A stretch of 64,000 nucleotides of DNA from Neurospora intermedia (taxonomy: Eukaryota; Ascomycota; Sordariomycetes; Sordariales; Sordariaceae). The notes under the pieces were generated by a model. It was not told the origin of the DNA. It ran no database searches and saw only the letters and a list, made by a program, of their open reading frames with translations. The DNA lies in the NCBI GenBank assembly GCA_037102815.1, contig BTPP01000008.1:1240001-1304000 (forward strand), read 5' to 3'. Positions within the stretch are counted from its first letter, which is position 1, and every line of letters starts with the position of its first letter. Positions 11,932 to 22,800 of this stretch are shown here, piece after piece. The translations under genes were made by a program, and so were the position numbers.

Positions 11932-12516
11932 GATGCCAGGACTGCGCGGGGTCTTGATGGATACGATCTTCCTTCTGACCCATTTACTTGCTTTGCGTCA
12001 GGCGTTTAGAGTAGACTGGGTTTGCTGCATTTTTCCTTTGCTCGCCAGACGAGCGGTCTTTCAAGACCATGCTCATACAATGATACCCGTTGCATCACTT
12101 AACAAAAGTCGATTTTCCAGTTTGGGTTGTTTGTTCTTTCAATTGCGTCAAAGCGTTGCAGTCGTTGGTTATGCAAAGGCTCTTACATTCCAAGTGTTAG
12201 TCACATTGCGTGACGTCGGTACAACATTTTGGGCGATCCTTTGGTCAACAACATTATCCATAAATGAAGTGGGGCCCTATGTTAATCATTCCCGATTCTT
12301 ACTGGCCAAGAAATGCTATGAGAACTGGTGCTTTCCTGCTTGTCCTAGCTACAGTTCCTCTGGAATTTCCACTACCTACTTGCCTCCACCCACCTTCGGG
12401 ATATCACAACCCTAAATAAAGCCACATTCATTCTGATCCGAGCCAACCTCCTTTTGAGTTCAATGCCTTTCTGGAAACCCGCTCATCAAAGCATAATCCG
12501 CAACCTTACCAGAAGA
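11932..12516. other. Intergenic spacer TFIIF beta - HAD phosphatase
   Basis: These 585 bp separate two plus-strand genes. An AATAAA at 12415-12420 lies about 485 nt after the TFIIF stop and about 97 nt before the next ATG, so its assignment is unclear. No gene is seen. Confidence 0.4.
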
Positions 12517-13425
12517 ATGGCTCGCTTTATAGTCTTTGACTTCGACGGTACCGTTACCCAGCAAGACACTATCAACGTTCTCGCTCAATTTGCCATCTCC
12601 TCTCGCGGTTCCGCCTACTCTCAACAAGAGGCTTCCGAAAACTGGAAACGGATAGTCGACCCATACCTCGCCGACTACACAAAGCACAAAGAGTCATACG
12701 TCCCCAAAGCCGAGGATAGAAAGCGATTAGCGCAGGAGCTGGCCTACCTAGAGAGCTTGAGAACTGTTGAGCTGTCTAGTGTGGAGAGAGTAGTTAATAC
12801 AGGGTTCTTTGCCAGGTTGACAAGTGAGCAGTGGGAACAATTCGGGAGAGAGGCTCGACGGATTGGCGAGGAATGGAATCCCGACTGGAACGGGGATGAA
12901 GGGAAGGCAGTGAGGGTGAGAAAGGGATTTTCGGAGCTTGTGCAACAAGCTAAGGCGAGGGGAGACAAATTGGGGCTAGTGAGCGTGAACTGGTCCAGGG
13001 CGTTCGTTGAAGGGGTGATAGAACCTGAAGATCCGGACCGGAGTGAGTTTGTCAAGAGGATTAACGAGATCAAGTGGCCTGGCGGACAGCTGGAAGGACC
13101 AGAGGATATGGGTGGGAAGGTGATGATGACTTCTAAGGATAAGCTTGAGGGGTTTGAGACGATGCTGCTGAAAGAGGCAGCCGGGGAGAGCAAAAAGCGT
13201 AGGAGCGTGTACTTTGGCGATTCGGTCACGGATCTGGAGTGTTTGTTGAGAGCGGATACAGGGATCGTTGTGGTGAATGAGGGTGAGGAAGAGCAGAGCA
13301 CGTTATTAGGGACCCTAAAGAGGTTAGGCTTTGATGTGCCGCATGTGTCGGAGGGTCGGGAAGGCACAAAGTTGGCATGGGCAAGAGATTTCAAGGAGGT
13401 TTTAGGAAACAATATTTTGGGTTGA
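12517..13425 (+). CDS. HAD-superfamily phosphatase (phosphoserine-phosphatase-like)
   Basis: Predicted Mg2+-dependent phosphohydrolase; substrate unknown. Single exon, 302 residues from the ATG at 12517. HAD motif I is VFDFDGTVT at about residues 6-14 (nucleophile Asp8, acid/base Asp10). A motif II-type serine is in LVSVNWS. Motif III-type lysines occur in TSKDK, and motif IV is YFGDSVTDLECLLRAD, where GDSxTD carries the metal-binding acidic residues. The region between motifs I and II is a helical cap of roughly 120 residues. An upstream in-frame ATG at 12463 would add 18 residues, RNLTRR-containing and mildly basic, and could give a mitochondrial-type leader. I prefer 12517 because the fold begins directly there. 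Confidence 0.82.
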   Translation: MARFIVFDFDGTVTQQDTINVLAQFAISSRGSAYSQQEASENWKRIVDPYLADYTKHKESYVPKAEDRKRLAQELAYLESLRTVELSSVERVVNTGFFARLTSEQWEQFGREARRIGEEWNPDWNGDEGKAVRVRKGFSELVQQAKARGDKLGLVSVNWSRAFVEGVIEPEDPDRSEFVKRINEIKWPGGQLEGPEDMGGKVMMTSKDKLEGFETMLLKEAAGESKKRRSVYFGDSVTDLECLLRADTGIVVVNEGEEEQSTLLGTLKRLGFDVPHVSEGREGTKLAWARDFKEVLGNNILG

Positions 13426-14007
13426 CTTCAAGCGTGATAATTGGGTGTATATCTGTTGAATGCGATGAAAAACACAGGTATTCATACCCTCTCTTAGTCC
13501 GTGGTTGTTAGACTACGGCACCAGTGACAAGTCGGAACTTCTTTGATTTCTGTTATCCAATGTTTTTCACCACAACACAAAGCCAAGGAAAGTACATGAT
13601 AAGCTTTGACCATAGGATCATGATGTTTGATCAAAAACAGACCTTGGAACTTATTACATGTGTGTTTGTCTCTGATTTTCGTTGTCCTCATTTCTCTGAC
13701 CAATCAATGGCACCACTAGTGTTGACAATACAAAGTCTTTATCCACAAACATGTCACAACTGATTTTCTGCTATGTTCAGAACATGATCTCAGATAAAAG
13801 CACCGTTGGTTTGCTTTTGTCTTGTGCTGAAACATTGTACCAAACTCTCATTCCATCAGCACGAAATAACATAATAAGCAGCAATGTCCGCCGCCGATAC
13901 CATGTGTGCCAAACATCATCATGCTTTGGATACCCGTACTTATCCTTCACTACGTGCCATCCCTTTGTCCAAACTAGTATCAAACGACAACACAGCATCC
14001 ACTAAAT
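13426..14007. other. Intergenic spacer
   Basis: These 582 bp between the HAD gene and the small Cys/His gene contain no recognisable coding sequence. Short open frames on both strands show no family features. Confidence 0.4.
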
Positions 14008-14520
14008 ATGTGTATCCATCATCGTCTCATCTATCGCAAATGCGGCCACTTCACCTGGCTAGGCATAACCAAGAAGTGCCAGTCAGAACGCAACTTCGAC
14101 CAAGGCAAGATCGACGAAGGCTGCAATGTCATGTGGACGCATCCGCTTTCAACATACCGAGTCGACAGATGTTGCGAGAGTTGCGCCGTCGAAAGAGCAA
14201 CAACGGATAGAGCTATTGATGAAATCAGAGGGAGGATCCAGTTGACTAGAGAGTTGTTGGCCAAGATCCAGGACCTACGAGAGGCTTCTTCTGGGGTTCT
14301 GGAGCGTGGCTGGAGTGATGGGGGGGTTGAGTCTGCTGCCTCAATGAACAGGGGAAGTATCGTGAAAGTGGGAGTTGTCGACGACTGTGGGGGTGACGGT
14401 GATGTCGAGGAGGCAGAAACCATGGATCTTATCGATCCTAATGAAGTGATCAAGGTGAGTCAAGCTCATTTCCGAAATATGATGGAGTTTGTGAGGGAGC
14501 ATGCCTCTAGTTCGGAGTGA
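14008..14520 (+). CDS. Small Cys/His-containing protein, unknown function
   Basis: Single-exon ORF of 170 residues starting MCIHHRLIYRKCGHFTWLG. I do not recognise a named family. The N-terminal 70 residues hold the cysteines (CGH, KKCQ, GCN, CCESC), spaced in a way that could bind a metal. A helical charged segment follows (AIDEIRGRIQLTRELLAKIQ), then a low-complexity acidic part with VDDCGGDGDVEEAE and a final helix. Small proteins opening with a CGH motif recur in filamentous ascomycetes (general knowledge, not verified here). The ATG is preceded by ACTAAAT. A possible short relative lies just downstream at 14761. Confidence 0.6.
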   Translation: MCIHHRLIYRKCGHFTWLGITKKCQSERNFDQGKIDEGCNVMWTHPLSTYRVDRCCESCAVERATTDRAIDEIRGRIQLTRELLAKIQDLREASSGVLERGWSDGGVESAASMNRGSIVKVGVVDDCGGDGDVEEAETMDLIDPNEVIKVSQAHFRNMMEFVREHASSSE

Positions 14521-14760
14521 AGTTCTAAATGATATTGGATGAGGGTTTCCTTTACCATCTCATGGTTACTATTCCTGGTCCTCTTAACGAGAGTGAGCCT
14601 GTAACAGACTGGTAGTAACAATTCGCGTAGAAAAACGAACAGTTTGTTGGCGGCATTAGCATCAGCCTTCAACCTCTCAAATCTCCAAATCCATCGAAAA
14701 AGCGATCGGAAAGGAAACTAAAAGCCAAGATTCCAATTCGCAGCTCCTTACAAAGTCAAC

Positions 14761-14962
14761 ATGTCATCGTCAAAGATCACGGTCCCTTGCATGCTAGGTA
14801 AGCTTGAGATTACCCAGCCCAGCCTTTGAGTCCTGTCAAGGAGCTGCCACTAACAGCAGCCGTTGAGTAGTGATCAAGAGGCACTGCGGCCACTCAGCCA
14901 TGAAGACGGGCTCAGCCAATGTAGCGAATCGCTCTTTTCAGATGAGACAAATCACGAACTGA
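14761..14962 (+). CDS. Tentative two-exon micro-gene, 42 residues, CGH motif
   Basis: The ATG at 14761 has a good fungal context (gtcaacATG). Exon 1 is 14761-14797, followed by a GTAAGC donor. A CTAAC branch site lies near 14850-14854, and the TAG acceptor ends at 14870. Exon 2 is 14871-14962. The product begins MSSSKITVPCMLVIKRHCGH and ends RQITN. The LVIKRHCGH stretch resembles LIYRKCGH of the preceding gene. Using the nearer CAG acceptor instead would stop after four codons. The call rests on splice signals and this short similarity alone. Confidence 0.3.
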
Positions 14963-15322
14963 CCATGAGCGACGTGACCTCCTAAATGGTCACCTGGCTT
15001 CGACAAAAGTGCCGTGGTTGGTTGGGGTTGGGGAACAGAACGACGGATCACGGAAGGGGGTCCAAGTCAGCCGCTGGAGGACCGGCCACTCGGCGCTGCT
15101 GTCAAAAGGGCACTGGACCAACACGTGTAGAGCCAATCTACGCCAAGCAATATGGCCGGGGGATCGGGGAATGAGGACCGTGCACTGAGTCCCTTAAATC
15201 CCGTCCTGCCCCAACCGGTTCGTCGTATCGCATACTGTAACGTAGGAACGCGCATCGCAACCGACATCACCGCTACGATTCCCCATTCTCCTCATTTTCC
15301 CCATTCCCCCCAGCTCTTGACG

Positions 15323-16562
15323 ATGCCATGGGGTCTGTGGGCATCGCCTACCGGGAAGGATGAGGGAACTCCATCACCCTCTTCTTCAACCAAGTATTCA
15401 TCAACAACATCAACAACAAGCGTCAACCACAGCAATCATGGCATCCACAGCATGCCTTCGACCTTCCTTTCCAACTCGCCTCGTCCAACGGAGCGTGCGC
15501 CGCCGCCTGCTGCAGATATGGCAGACATACCGCCCATCCCGCCCCAACTAAAAAAGAGAGCCATTTCCTGGAACGATTCGCTTTGGACGCTTATCGACTG
15601 GCAGCACTACCAAGAACCGCGATCGATCGTGCTCTACACCCTTCCGACCATTGGAGCTTTCGCGCTCTTCGGCATCTGGCGTTCGTTTCTCCGCCGCTTT
15701 CGCGGCACCGCATATATCTCGCCCGGCTTCTTTCGGCGGCGCACGCTGCTGGGCAAGGTGACGAGCGTAGGCGACGGCGATAACTTCCATTTCTTTCACA
15801 CGCCTGGCGGGCGGTTGGCGGGGTGGGGCTGGTTGCGTAGGGTGCCAATGGTTAGGAAGGAATTGAAGGATCGAACGGTTAGTTTGCCTTTGCGCACTCT
15901 CTAACACTACGAAATGTAACATGTGAATGAAAGAATGAGCGGCGATAAAGTGTTGACTCGAGGGCCGCTTTTACCAGATCCCAATCCGCATCGCAGGCAT
16001 CGACGCCCCAGAAGGCGCCCACTTCGGCCGGCCCGCACAACCCTACTCGAGCGAAGCCCTCCAGTGGCTCCGAAACTACATCCTCGGCAAGCGCGTGCGG
16101 GCACGCATATACCGCAAGGATCAGTACGACCGGGTCGTTGCGACCGTCTTCGTTCGGAAACCGCCCTTCTTCCTGCGTAAGGACGTTGGGCTGGAAATGC
16201 TTAAACTTGGGCTGGCGACCACATACGAAGCCAGGACGGGCGCGGAGTTTGGCGGGCCTAAGATGGAGCAGGTGTATAAGGATGCTGAGGCGGCGGCGAG
16301 GAGGAAGGGGAAGGGGATGTGGGCGAATACCCTGACGGGATTTTTCGGGCTGGGAAGGAGAAGGGAAATCGAGAGTCCGAGACAGTATAAGGACCGGATG
16401 AGAGCGGCGGGCAACACTATACTGGGTAAGAAGACTGCGGCGCCCAAAGCAACAACGGCTGCCAAGAAGGTGCCGGCCGTGAAGAGGGAGACGGCGGCGG
16501 CTGCGAAGAAGGAGAAGACAAAAGCGACGGCTGCAGATAGTACCGTGGCAAAGATGCCATGA
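15323..16562 (+). CDS. lcl3: Membrane-anchored SNase-like endonuclease Lcl3
   Basis: Predicted Ca2+-dependent nuclease of the thermonuclease fold; Lcl3 proteins are membrane-associated, often assigned to mitochondria. Exons are 15323-15877 and 15978-16562 (379 residues). A Ser/Pro-rich N-terminal region of about 75 residues precedes [13 protein letters not shown]. One membrane segment follows at about 101-119 ([19 protein letters not shown]). The SNase domain starts at [20 protein letters not shown]; catalytic-type residues are visible in [13 protein letters not shown] and YDRVVATVF, and GLATTYEA follows. Length exceeds the usual 230-300 residues because of the N-terminal region and an Ala/Lys-rich C-terminal tail of about 45 residues. 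Start choice: MPWGLW matches the MPW opening common in this family. Confidence 0.88.
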
Positions 16563-19500
16563 TGGTTGCAGAAAATGGACGACGACTGATGATACCCATG
16601 AAATGATATATCCAAGGAAGAGGTCAGTTGGCACAGAAACACAGTCATTGCTCGGAAGTGCTGTCTTGGTTCGCCGAGTCTCCAATCGTTTGGACTTATC
16701 GTACACAATCGCATTGAATCTGAGTAGAGTCTATACTGAGCAGGCCTTGTACATTCGGCTTTGTGACATATGGAAAGCCTTTCCAAGAAGATATGAAGGA
16801 CACAACTGTTGCCGCGCCAATACAAGCTCGTTTCGTTCCCCAAGCCTATTCTAGAAACGCACAGTTACTTGGGAGGTTCCTGCGCCAATAAGGCAGTCAC
16901 AAAAGCCAGATGAACCCCAAATGTTTCGCATAAGTCATATGCAACGCACGTCTGTCGATCCCGTCCGCTTTGTCAGGAACGCAAAGCCTTCTACCATAAC
17001 GGTTCCTTTTACGCATGATCGACGCTGGGAATGCCCGTTGTTCGCTGTTTGGGCGCCGCGTTCATTGATACCTTTACTTCATACAACTACGGAGGTGATT
17101 TCCACTTCATATTGGTACGAAAGCCGAAACAAAGCAATGATGTGTAGGGTGAAAGCCAACGGTATCATTTCTCACAGCCTCTACTTGTAAGCATGTCAGT
17201 GCCTGGGCAAGTTGGTGAGTTAGCTGCCATGACAGACCAACACATATCCCCAACGATGAAAGCTCCCACTCAAAGGTCACACGGCCGATGCATAACGGCT
17301 CGCGAGGGGAACACCGAGCTGGAAGCTTGGAACGTCCAGTCCAGGTCTTTTGAACGCCATGGTGAGAAGGGAGAATGGGATCCAACGCTGATGTCGGCCG
17401 GTCCGGGCGGCGGGCGCCTCGTGGCTTCGGCTGCGCACAGAGGGCACGCGAGGGACTCGGAACTGAATTCTCGCTTTCCTCCAAAAGACTTGTCTAGCTC
17501 TCTAACAAGTGATGGTGGCTTTTTCCCGAGCTTGATTGACTATACAATATTCGTGTGAAGCGCTGTCCACTTCACATCGAAACTCATCATAGAGTACTCA
17601 AGCACCTGCCCAAGACAGTCACTGCAGTGAATCGTGAGGTGATCGCCGTTCCTGAAAGCGATCGTTGCGATGGCTGCGGTACCTGGGACGACCCCTGTCG
17701 CTATTCACCCAGCTAACCCAATCGCACGATAGTCCCGACGCAGAACACCGGGTGCCCCTGAATGTCCGCTGTGGACTGCTTGGGCTTGGCTGATGGGGTT
17801 CCATGGTAGCCACGCCAGCATGAACAGCTGTTTGAGATTTTCGGAGGTTTTGAGGGTCTTTCGACCTGCGTTTTTCGTGAGGTTGAAGGATACGAAGACA
17901 GCGCCACGACAATCATTTCAGCAATCATCGCCTTCACGATACTCGCCATTCTTTTTGCCCTTCAATCGCACGATTCCTTCTCTCTTTCTCTCAATTCCTC
18001 GGCTTGTCCAAGTCTTTGAACATCTTGAAGCAATACGGGTAGCCGTCCTGTCACTCTTCTTCGTATTGCGGTTGTGCAGTCGCCCAGCGGGCACCAATCG
18101 CTCGACTCTGAAGAAGGCGCGGCCGCCGGCCCCTGATCGTCGGACTAAGGTTGTTCTCTGAGACATCAATTGAGACCCCGGCTTGTGAATAAGGAGAGCT
18201 CGTTGCGAATGTAATGCACGTCACAGCGCAGCGTTTTTGGTCGGTACTCGAGACTTGAGAAAACTAGCGTAATCAGACAACAAACAGGAGCTTCGAAACA
18301 CACTCATCTTTTCTTCGTTGTGTTGCGGGTTGAGAGAGACATTTTGTGCGACGAGAGAGCGACCTGGGGTTGCACGACGAGCCGCCTGCGAAGCGGAGTA
18401 ACACTCATTTAAGTTGTGGAGCACTCTTTAATAAACGACATTGAACGTTCAAGGGAGAACGGAACCTAAGTGGAAGATCAAGGAAATCGCCTCCTGGCCA
18501 ATCCTCCCCCATCACTTGATCGATCAAAGGCTCAAAGCTATCAATTTCGAAAACATCGAGAACACTCGAGGAAGCACGGCACACCATCATAAACGTGCGC
18601 CCAGCGATCCGCCACCTCGCACGCCGTCGTCCGAAGCTGTCTGAGTGCGCGGGCCATCTCTCACGCGCATCTTCGAAACGCAGGCAAGCCAACCTTGAGC
18701 TCCAAGGTGCAGCAACTGGCACACAAAATCTGATCACGAGCGACGCGAGCAATATCAGATCAAGATATAGGCACCTGCAGCTTTTCGTCCTTGATTCTTG
18801 TTGAAAGTTGCTCTGTGGGCGCATCTTGTTTGTGCTGCCCTTTGGACATTTGAACATCAACAGGCCGAGAACAAGAACAACAAGCACCAGCAGCTTCTGT
18901 CGCCCGGCCAGGACTAACCGCTTTCAAGGCTGCTTCAGGTGACGACGTTTCCATTTGTCGACGCAGCTACGGTTGTGTTTCCCGTTGTAGACAAGCGGAC
19001 ATTGCACCGACCCCGGTTGCCCAGTCATTTGCTGGAGGGAAGGAACACAGAGACAGGAACAGGAACAGCTGCCGTGGTTGTGCTCGTGGCTGCCCCGTAC
19101 CAGTACGTGGGAGGAATTTGCGGTCCGTGCAACACGTGCAACTACCTTACATAGAGGCAACGAGCGAAGCTTGAGTGTCACGCCAACAGGACCCCCAATC
19201 CAAACACATTCATTCATTTCAGTTGTACCACAACTTCCACTCATTTTCTTCGACACCCAGACGGGAGTTTGGGTCACCCTCCATCTCAGCATTCTTGACC
19301 GTCATCACACATTTCAGGCGGCACCTGCCCGGCCGGCCAAGGCGAAACCCACAACAAACCTAACCAGGTCGCAAGGTCGCGAAGCCCAACTCTTCGTCGA
19401 CACACCAGACCTCGTCGCCGTCCCCATCCCCATCCTCAATCTCTCGTCCTAGCAAACCTGCTCGGTATCGACGACTAGGATACTCCTCCCTAATTCCATT

Positions 19501-19822
19501 TCACACTAATTATTACCACTCTCGTTTGATTCCGTCTAACAACGGCGTCTGGCTTTTTTTTTTTCTTTTTTTCTAAAGATCGTCTTCCGGACCTGGATAT
19601 CTCACCTAATTGACGTCGGCGGCAACTCCCACTGTTCGAACCACCACGCGCTCGGTCCCTACCTTATCGCGAACTGTTCAACTGTTTAGGTACTCACCAT
19701 CCGTGGTTATGGCCTTCCGACCATAGCAACTTTGACCCCGACTACCACGACCAAGAGCAGTATATGTGCTCCCTCCGGTTGGCAACATCTTTCTCCACCA
19801 CATAAACTTACCCGGAATCGCG
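16563..19822. promoter_or_regulatory. Long upstream region / probable leader of rax2
   Basis: These 3.26 kb lie between the Lcl3 stop and the Rax2 ATG. I find no convincing gene. The last 1.5 kb is C/A-rich with pyrimidine runs (T-rich tract at about 19553-19575), as expected for a long fungal 5' leader. It contains several short upstream ORFs, for example one ending at 19154. Short frames at 17193-17558 (plus) and 17107-17484 (minus) overlap and show no family features. Confidence 0.45.
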
Positions 19823-22800
19823 ATGCGATTGCCTTTCCGCCGGCGCAATGATGCGCGTGGCCAGTCCCTTTCTCCGATATCCGTTCTTCTCACCTTATCT
19901 TCAGTAGCGCTATCACCCGTCACCGCGATATCGTTTACCCCCGCGCCCGCGACAAATCTTGACCTCAAGGACCTTGGTCGGGTAGCCCTTGCCGGCGACT
20001 TTTCAGGAATATCTCTCTTCCAGTTCGAGGAACAAAATGAACAACCTTTCACAACAAATGGCAGCCAGTCGCTTATGGCACGCATGCCCAACGGCATCTT
20101 CAGCCCCGTTGTCACCACAGATGCGACCATCCTGGCCATGTGCACGTTTGTGGAGGGCAACGGGAAGGAGGATGGAGTGATTATCGCCGGAAATTTCACG
20201 AGTTTGCAGCTGCCGACGCACGGAAGCGGAAGTCCCGACATTAGAGAGTCCAAAGCGATAGCGCTGTTCAACCCAAACACGTCCAGCATCGAGACATTGT
20301 CAGGTCTAGAAGGTCAGGTCTATGCTGTGCTGTGTGACCGTGACACCAACTCGGTATACGTGGGTGGAAATTTCGTCGGCAAAGACTCTAGGAATGCGAT
20401 CGCATGGGTTGGGGGACAGGGATGGACAGATTTACCGTTTAGGGGGTTTAACGGACCTGTGAACTCCATTACGAAGGCATCCAATGGTCATATCATTTAC
20501 GGAGGAAGCTTCACAGGTCTGGGAAACGCGACTGCGCCGACTGAGCGCGATGGCCAAGTTATCAACCTCTCCTCCGCCAACATCTCAGCCAGCCCTTCGA
20601 CAACCAGGGATGGCTTCAGTGATCCCAAGAACATTGTGTGCAGTACTAGCGGAACCGACGGGGCAGGCAAGACGTGGTTGCTGCAGGACAACTCACCGGG
20701 ATTCTGGCAGGCAAAGTTTAGACACGGTTTCCGGCCGACAAAGCTTCGCCTATACAACACGCACCTGGACGGCGCTGGAACAAAGACATGGCGATTCACT
20801 GCGCTACCCATCAACGGCATCATGAACATGACCTATGTCGACCCAGTCACGAACAAGAACGCTACGTGTACGAGCGAGTGCCCACTAAGCAACAATCAGA
20901 CTATCAAATTTCAGGATTTCCACTTCATCAACGTCATCGGTATGAACGAGTTTCGTATCGATATTTCGGACTATTACGGAAATGGTGGAGGTTTGAACGG
21001 GATCGAGCTATTTGGAGACGATATTTTTTCGTACGCGATCAATGACTTCAACGAGCCTACTTGTGCCAATCTTGAGTTCAAGTCGTCGTCTACTGCCACA
21101 GGCCCTTGGCAGGTCACCCCTTCTCATCAGAGCACCTCCGAATACCTGACTGCTCAAATCTCCGCACCCATTACCGACACCTCGGCCAAGATCGTTTTTT
21201 CGCCGGACATCAGGGAATCGGGCTTCTACTCCGTCAACTTGTACACACCCGGGTGTCTCCAGGATGACACATGCTCGAGCAGAGGACAGGTTCATCTTTC
21301 AGGTCAATTGACTGCGGACCCTACCAAGAGTGAACCGGTCGACCAAACACTGTTCCAGACAAATAACTTCGACAAGTACGATCAGATTTATAATGGCATG
21401 GTTGATGCGAGCTCGTCCAGCTTTCGGCCCCAAATCACCTTGACGCCAGTTGCTGGCCAGGACTTGGCCAGTCTTACTCTCGTCGCCCAAAGCATCGCCT
21501 TCACCTTGATTAACAGTACGGGTGGCCTGAATGGGTTGTTTGAGTACACGCCTGGCCAACATGTGAATGTTAGCGACTTCACGGCCTCGGCTGTCAACCG
21601 CCTTGGATCGAGCTTCTCTGGTAAATCCGCTGTCAACACTCTCGCCACCTCTGGCGATACCGTTTTCGTTGGAGGCAATTTCACCTCGCCATCTGCTGAG
21701 CACGTTGTTGCCTTAAACACCAAGGACTCGACCAACATGACATTGGATGGCGGACTCAACGGCGAAGTTCAATCGATGATATTGGACGGCAACACATTGT
21801 ACGTTGGAGGAAGTTTTAACAGCACTTCCGAGAAACCGGTAGACGGCCTCAACAATGTTGCCGCCTACGACACCGAGAAGAACACGTGGAGCCCGCTCGG
21901 TGCTGGTGTCAATGGCAAGGTCATGCGCGTTGTTGGCTTGACGATGAACATTACCGGGTCAACTCCAGAGTTTGTCGTGAGCGTTAACGGCGACTTTGAC
22001 GAGCTAAATGCCTTTGACAAAAACCCTGCTGTTCCTGTAACTGGTTTTGGCATTTGGGTGCCTTCACAAAAGAACTGGCTACAAAACCTGGATCTCGAGT
22101 TGGAGTCGATTGATGGTGTCCTATCAACGTCCATCCTTGATCGCTCTGGCAACGGTTCCCTCTACGCTGGCTCGTTGGTATCGTCCACGCTCGGTGTGAG
22201 GGACATTGCGGGCTTGGGAGAAACGCTCAGCCGTCTGCCAGTGAAGATCCAAGCTCCCTCTAAGCCGTCCAGCTCCAATTCATTGGCCAAGCGCGATAGT
22301 TCGATAAGCGCTGATAGCGCTGACAGCCTACAAGGAGTCGTCACAGGCATCTTCGACCAGGAAAAACAGAGGAATCTTACTATTCTCGGTGGTCACTTCA
22401 CTGCAACCGGTAGCGAATCTGCGATCAACAACCTCGTTATTATGGACGGCAACGGGAACAACGAAATCTCTGGTCTTGGTGATGGGATCTCACAGGATTC
22501 AACTGTCATGGCCCTGGTTGTGCATAATGATATCTTGTTTGCCGGTGGCAACATCACTGGCACAGTCAATGGCAACGAAGTGAAGGCATTGGTCACTTAC
22601 AACCTTGCCAGCATGTCCTTCAGCTCGCAGCCACCCTCTTTGAACGGCGGTGACGGTACTGTCTCTTCTATTGCCGTTCGTGACGGCACAGACGATGTCT
22701 ATGTCGGAGGATCTTTCACTCAGGCGGGCTCTCTTGATTGTCCCGGCGTCTGCTTCTTCAGCACATCTTCGTCGCAATGGCAACAAGCTGGCCAAAACCT

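Noticed and set aside
12405-12425. Possible telomere-like or telomerase-template sequence (aaccctaaat), also seen at about 49915-49925
   Set aside because: Only a single partial repeat unit; nothing like one and a half TAACCC units and no RNA gene context.
12454-12516. Longer N-terminus for the HAD phosphatase starting at 12454
   Set aside because: That codon is TTG. The usable ATGs are 12463 and 12517, and the catalytic fold starts at the latter.
12744-13412. 222-codon minus-strand ORF
   Set aside because: Antisense shadow of the HAD phosphatase, Ser/Pro/Leu-rich as expected from the complement of its codons.
14761-14875. Alternative 16-residue reading of the micro-gene using the CAG acceptor near 14856
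   Set aside because: It stops after four codons, and that AG is too close to the branch site. The TAG acceptor at 14870 gives a longer peptide with the CGH motif.
16121-16843. 240-codon and overlapping 275-codon minus-strand ORFs
   Set aside because: They run antisense to the Lcl3 second exon and its flank, in two competing frames. Neither has a recognisable domain.
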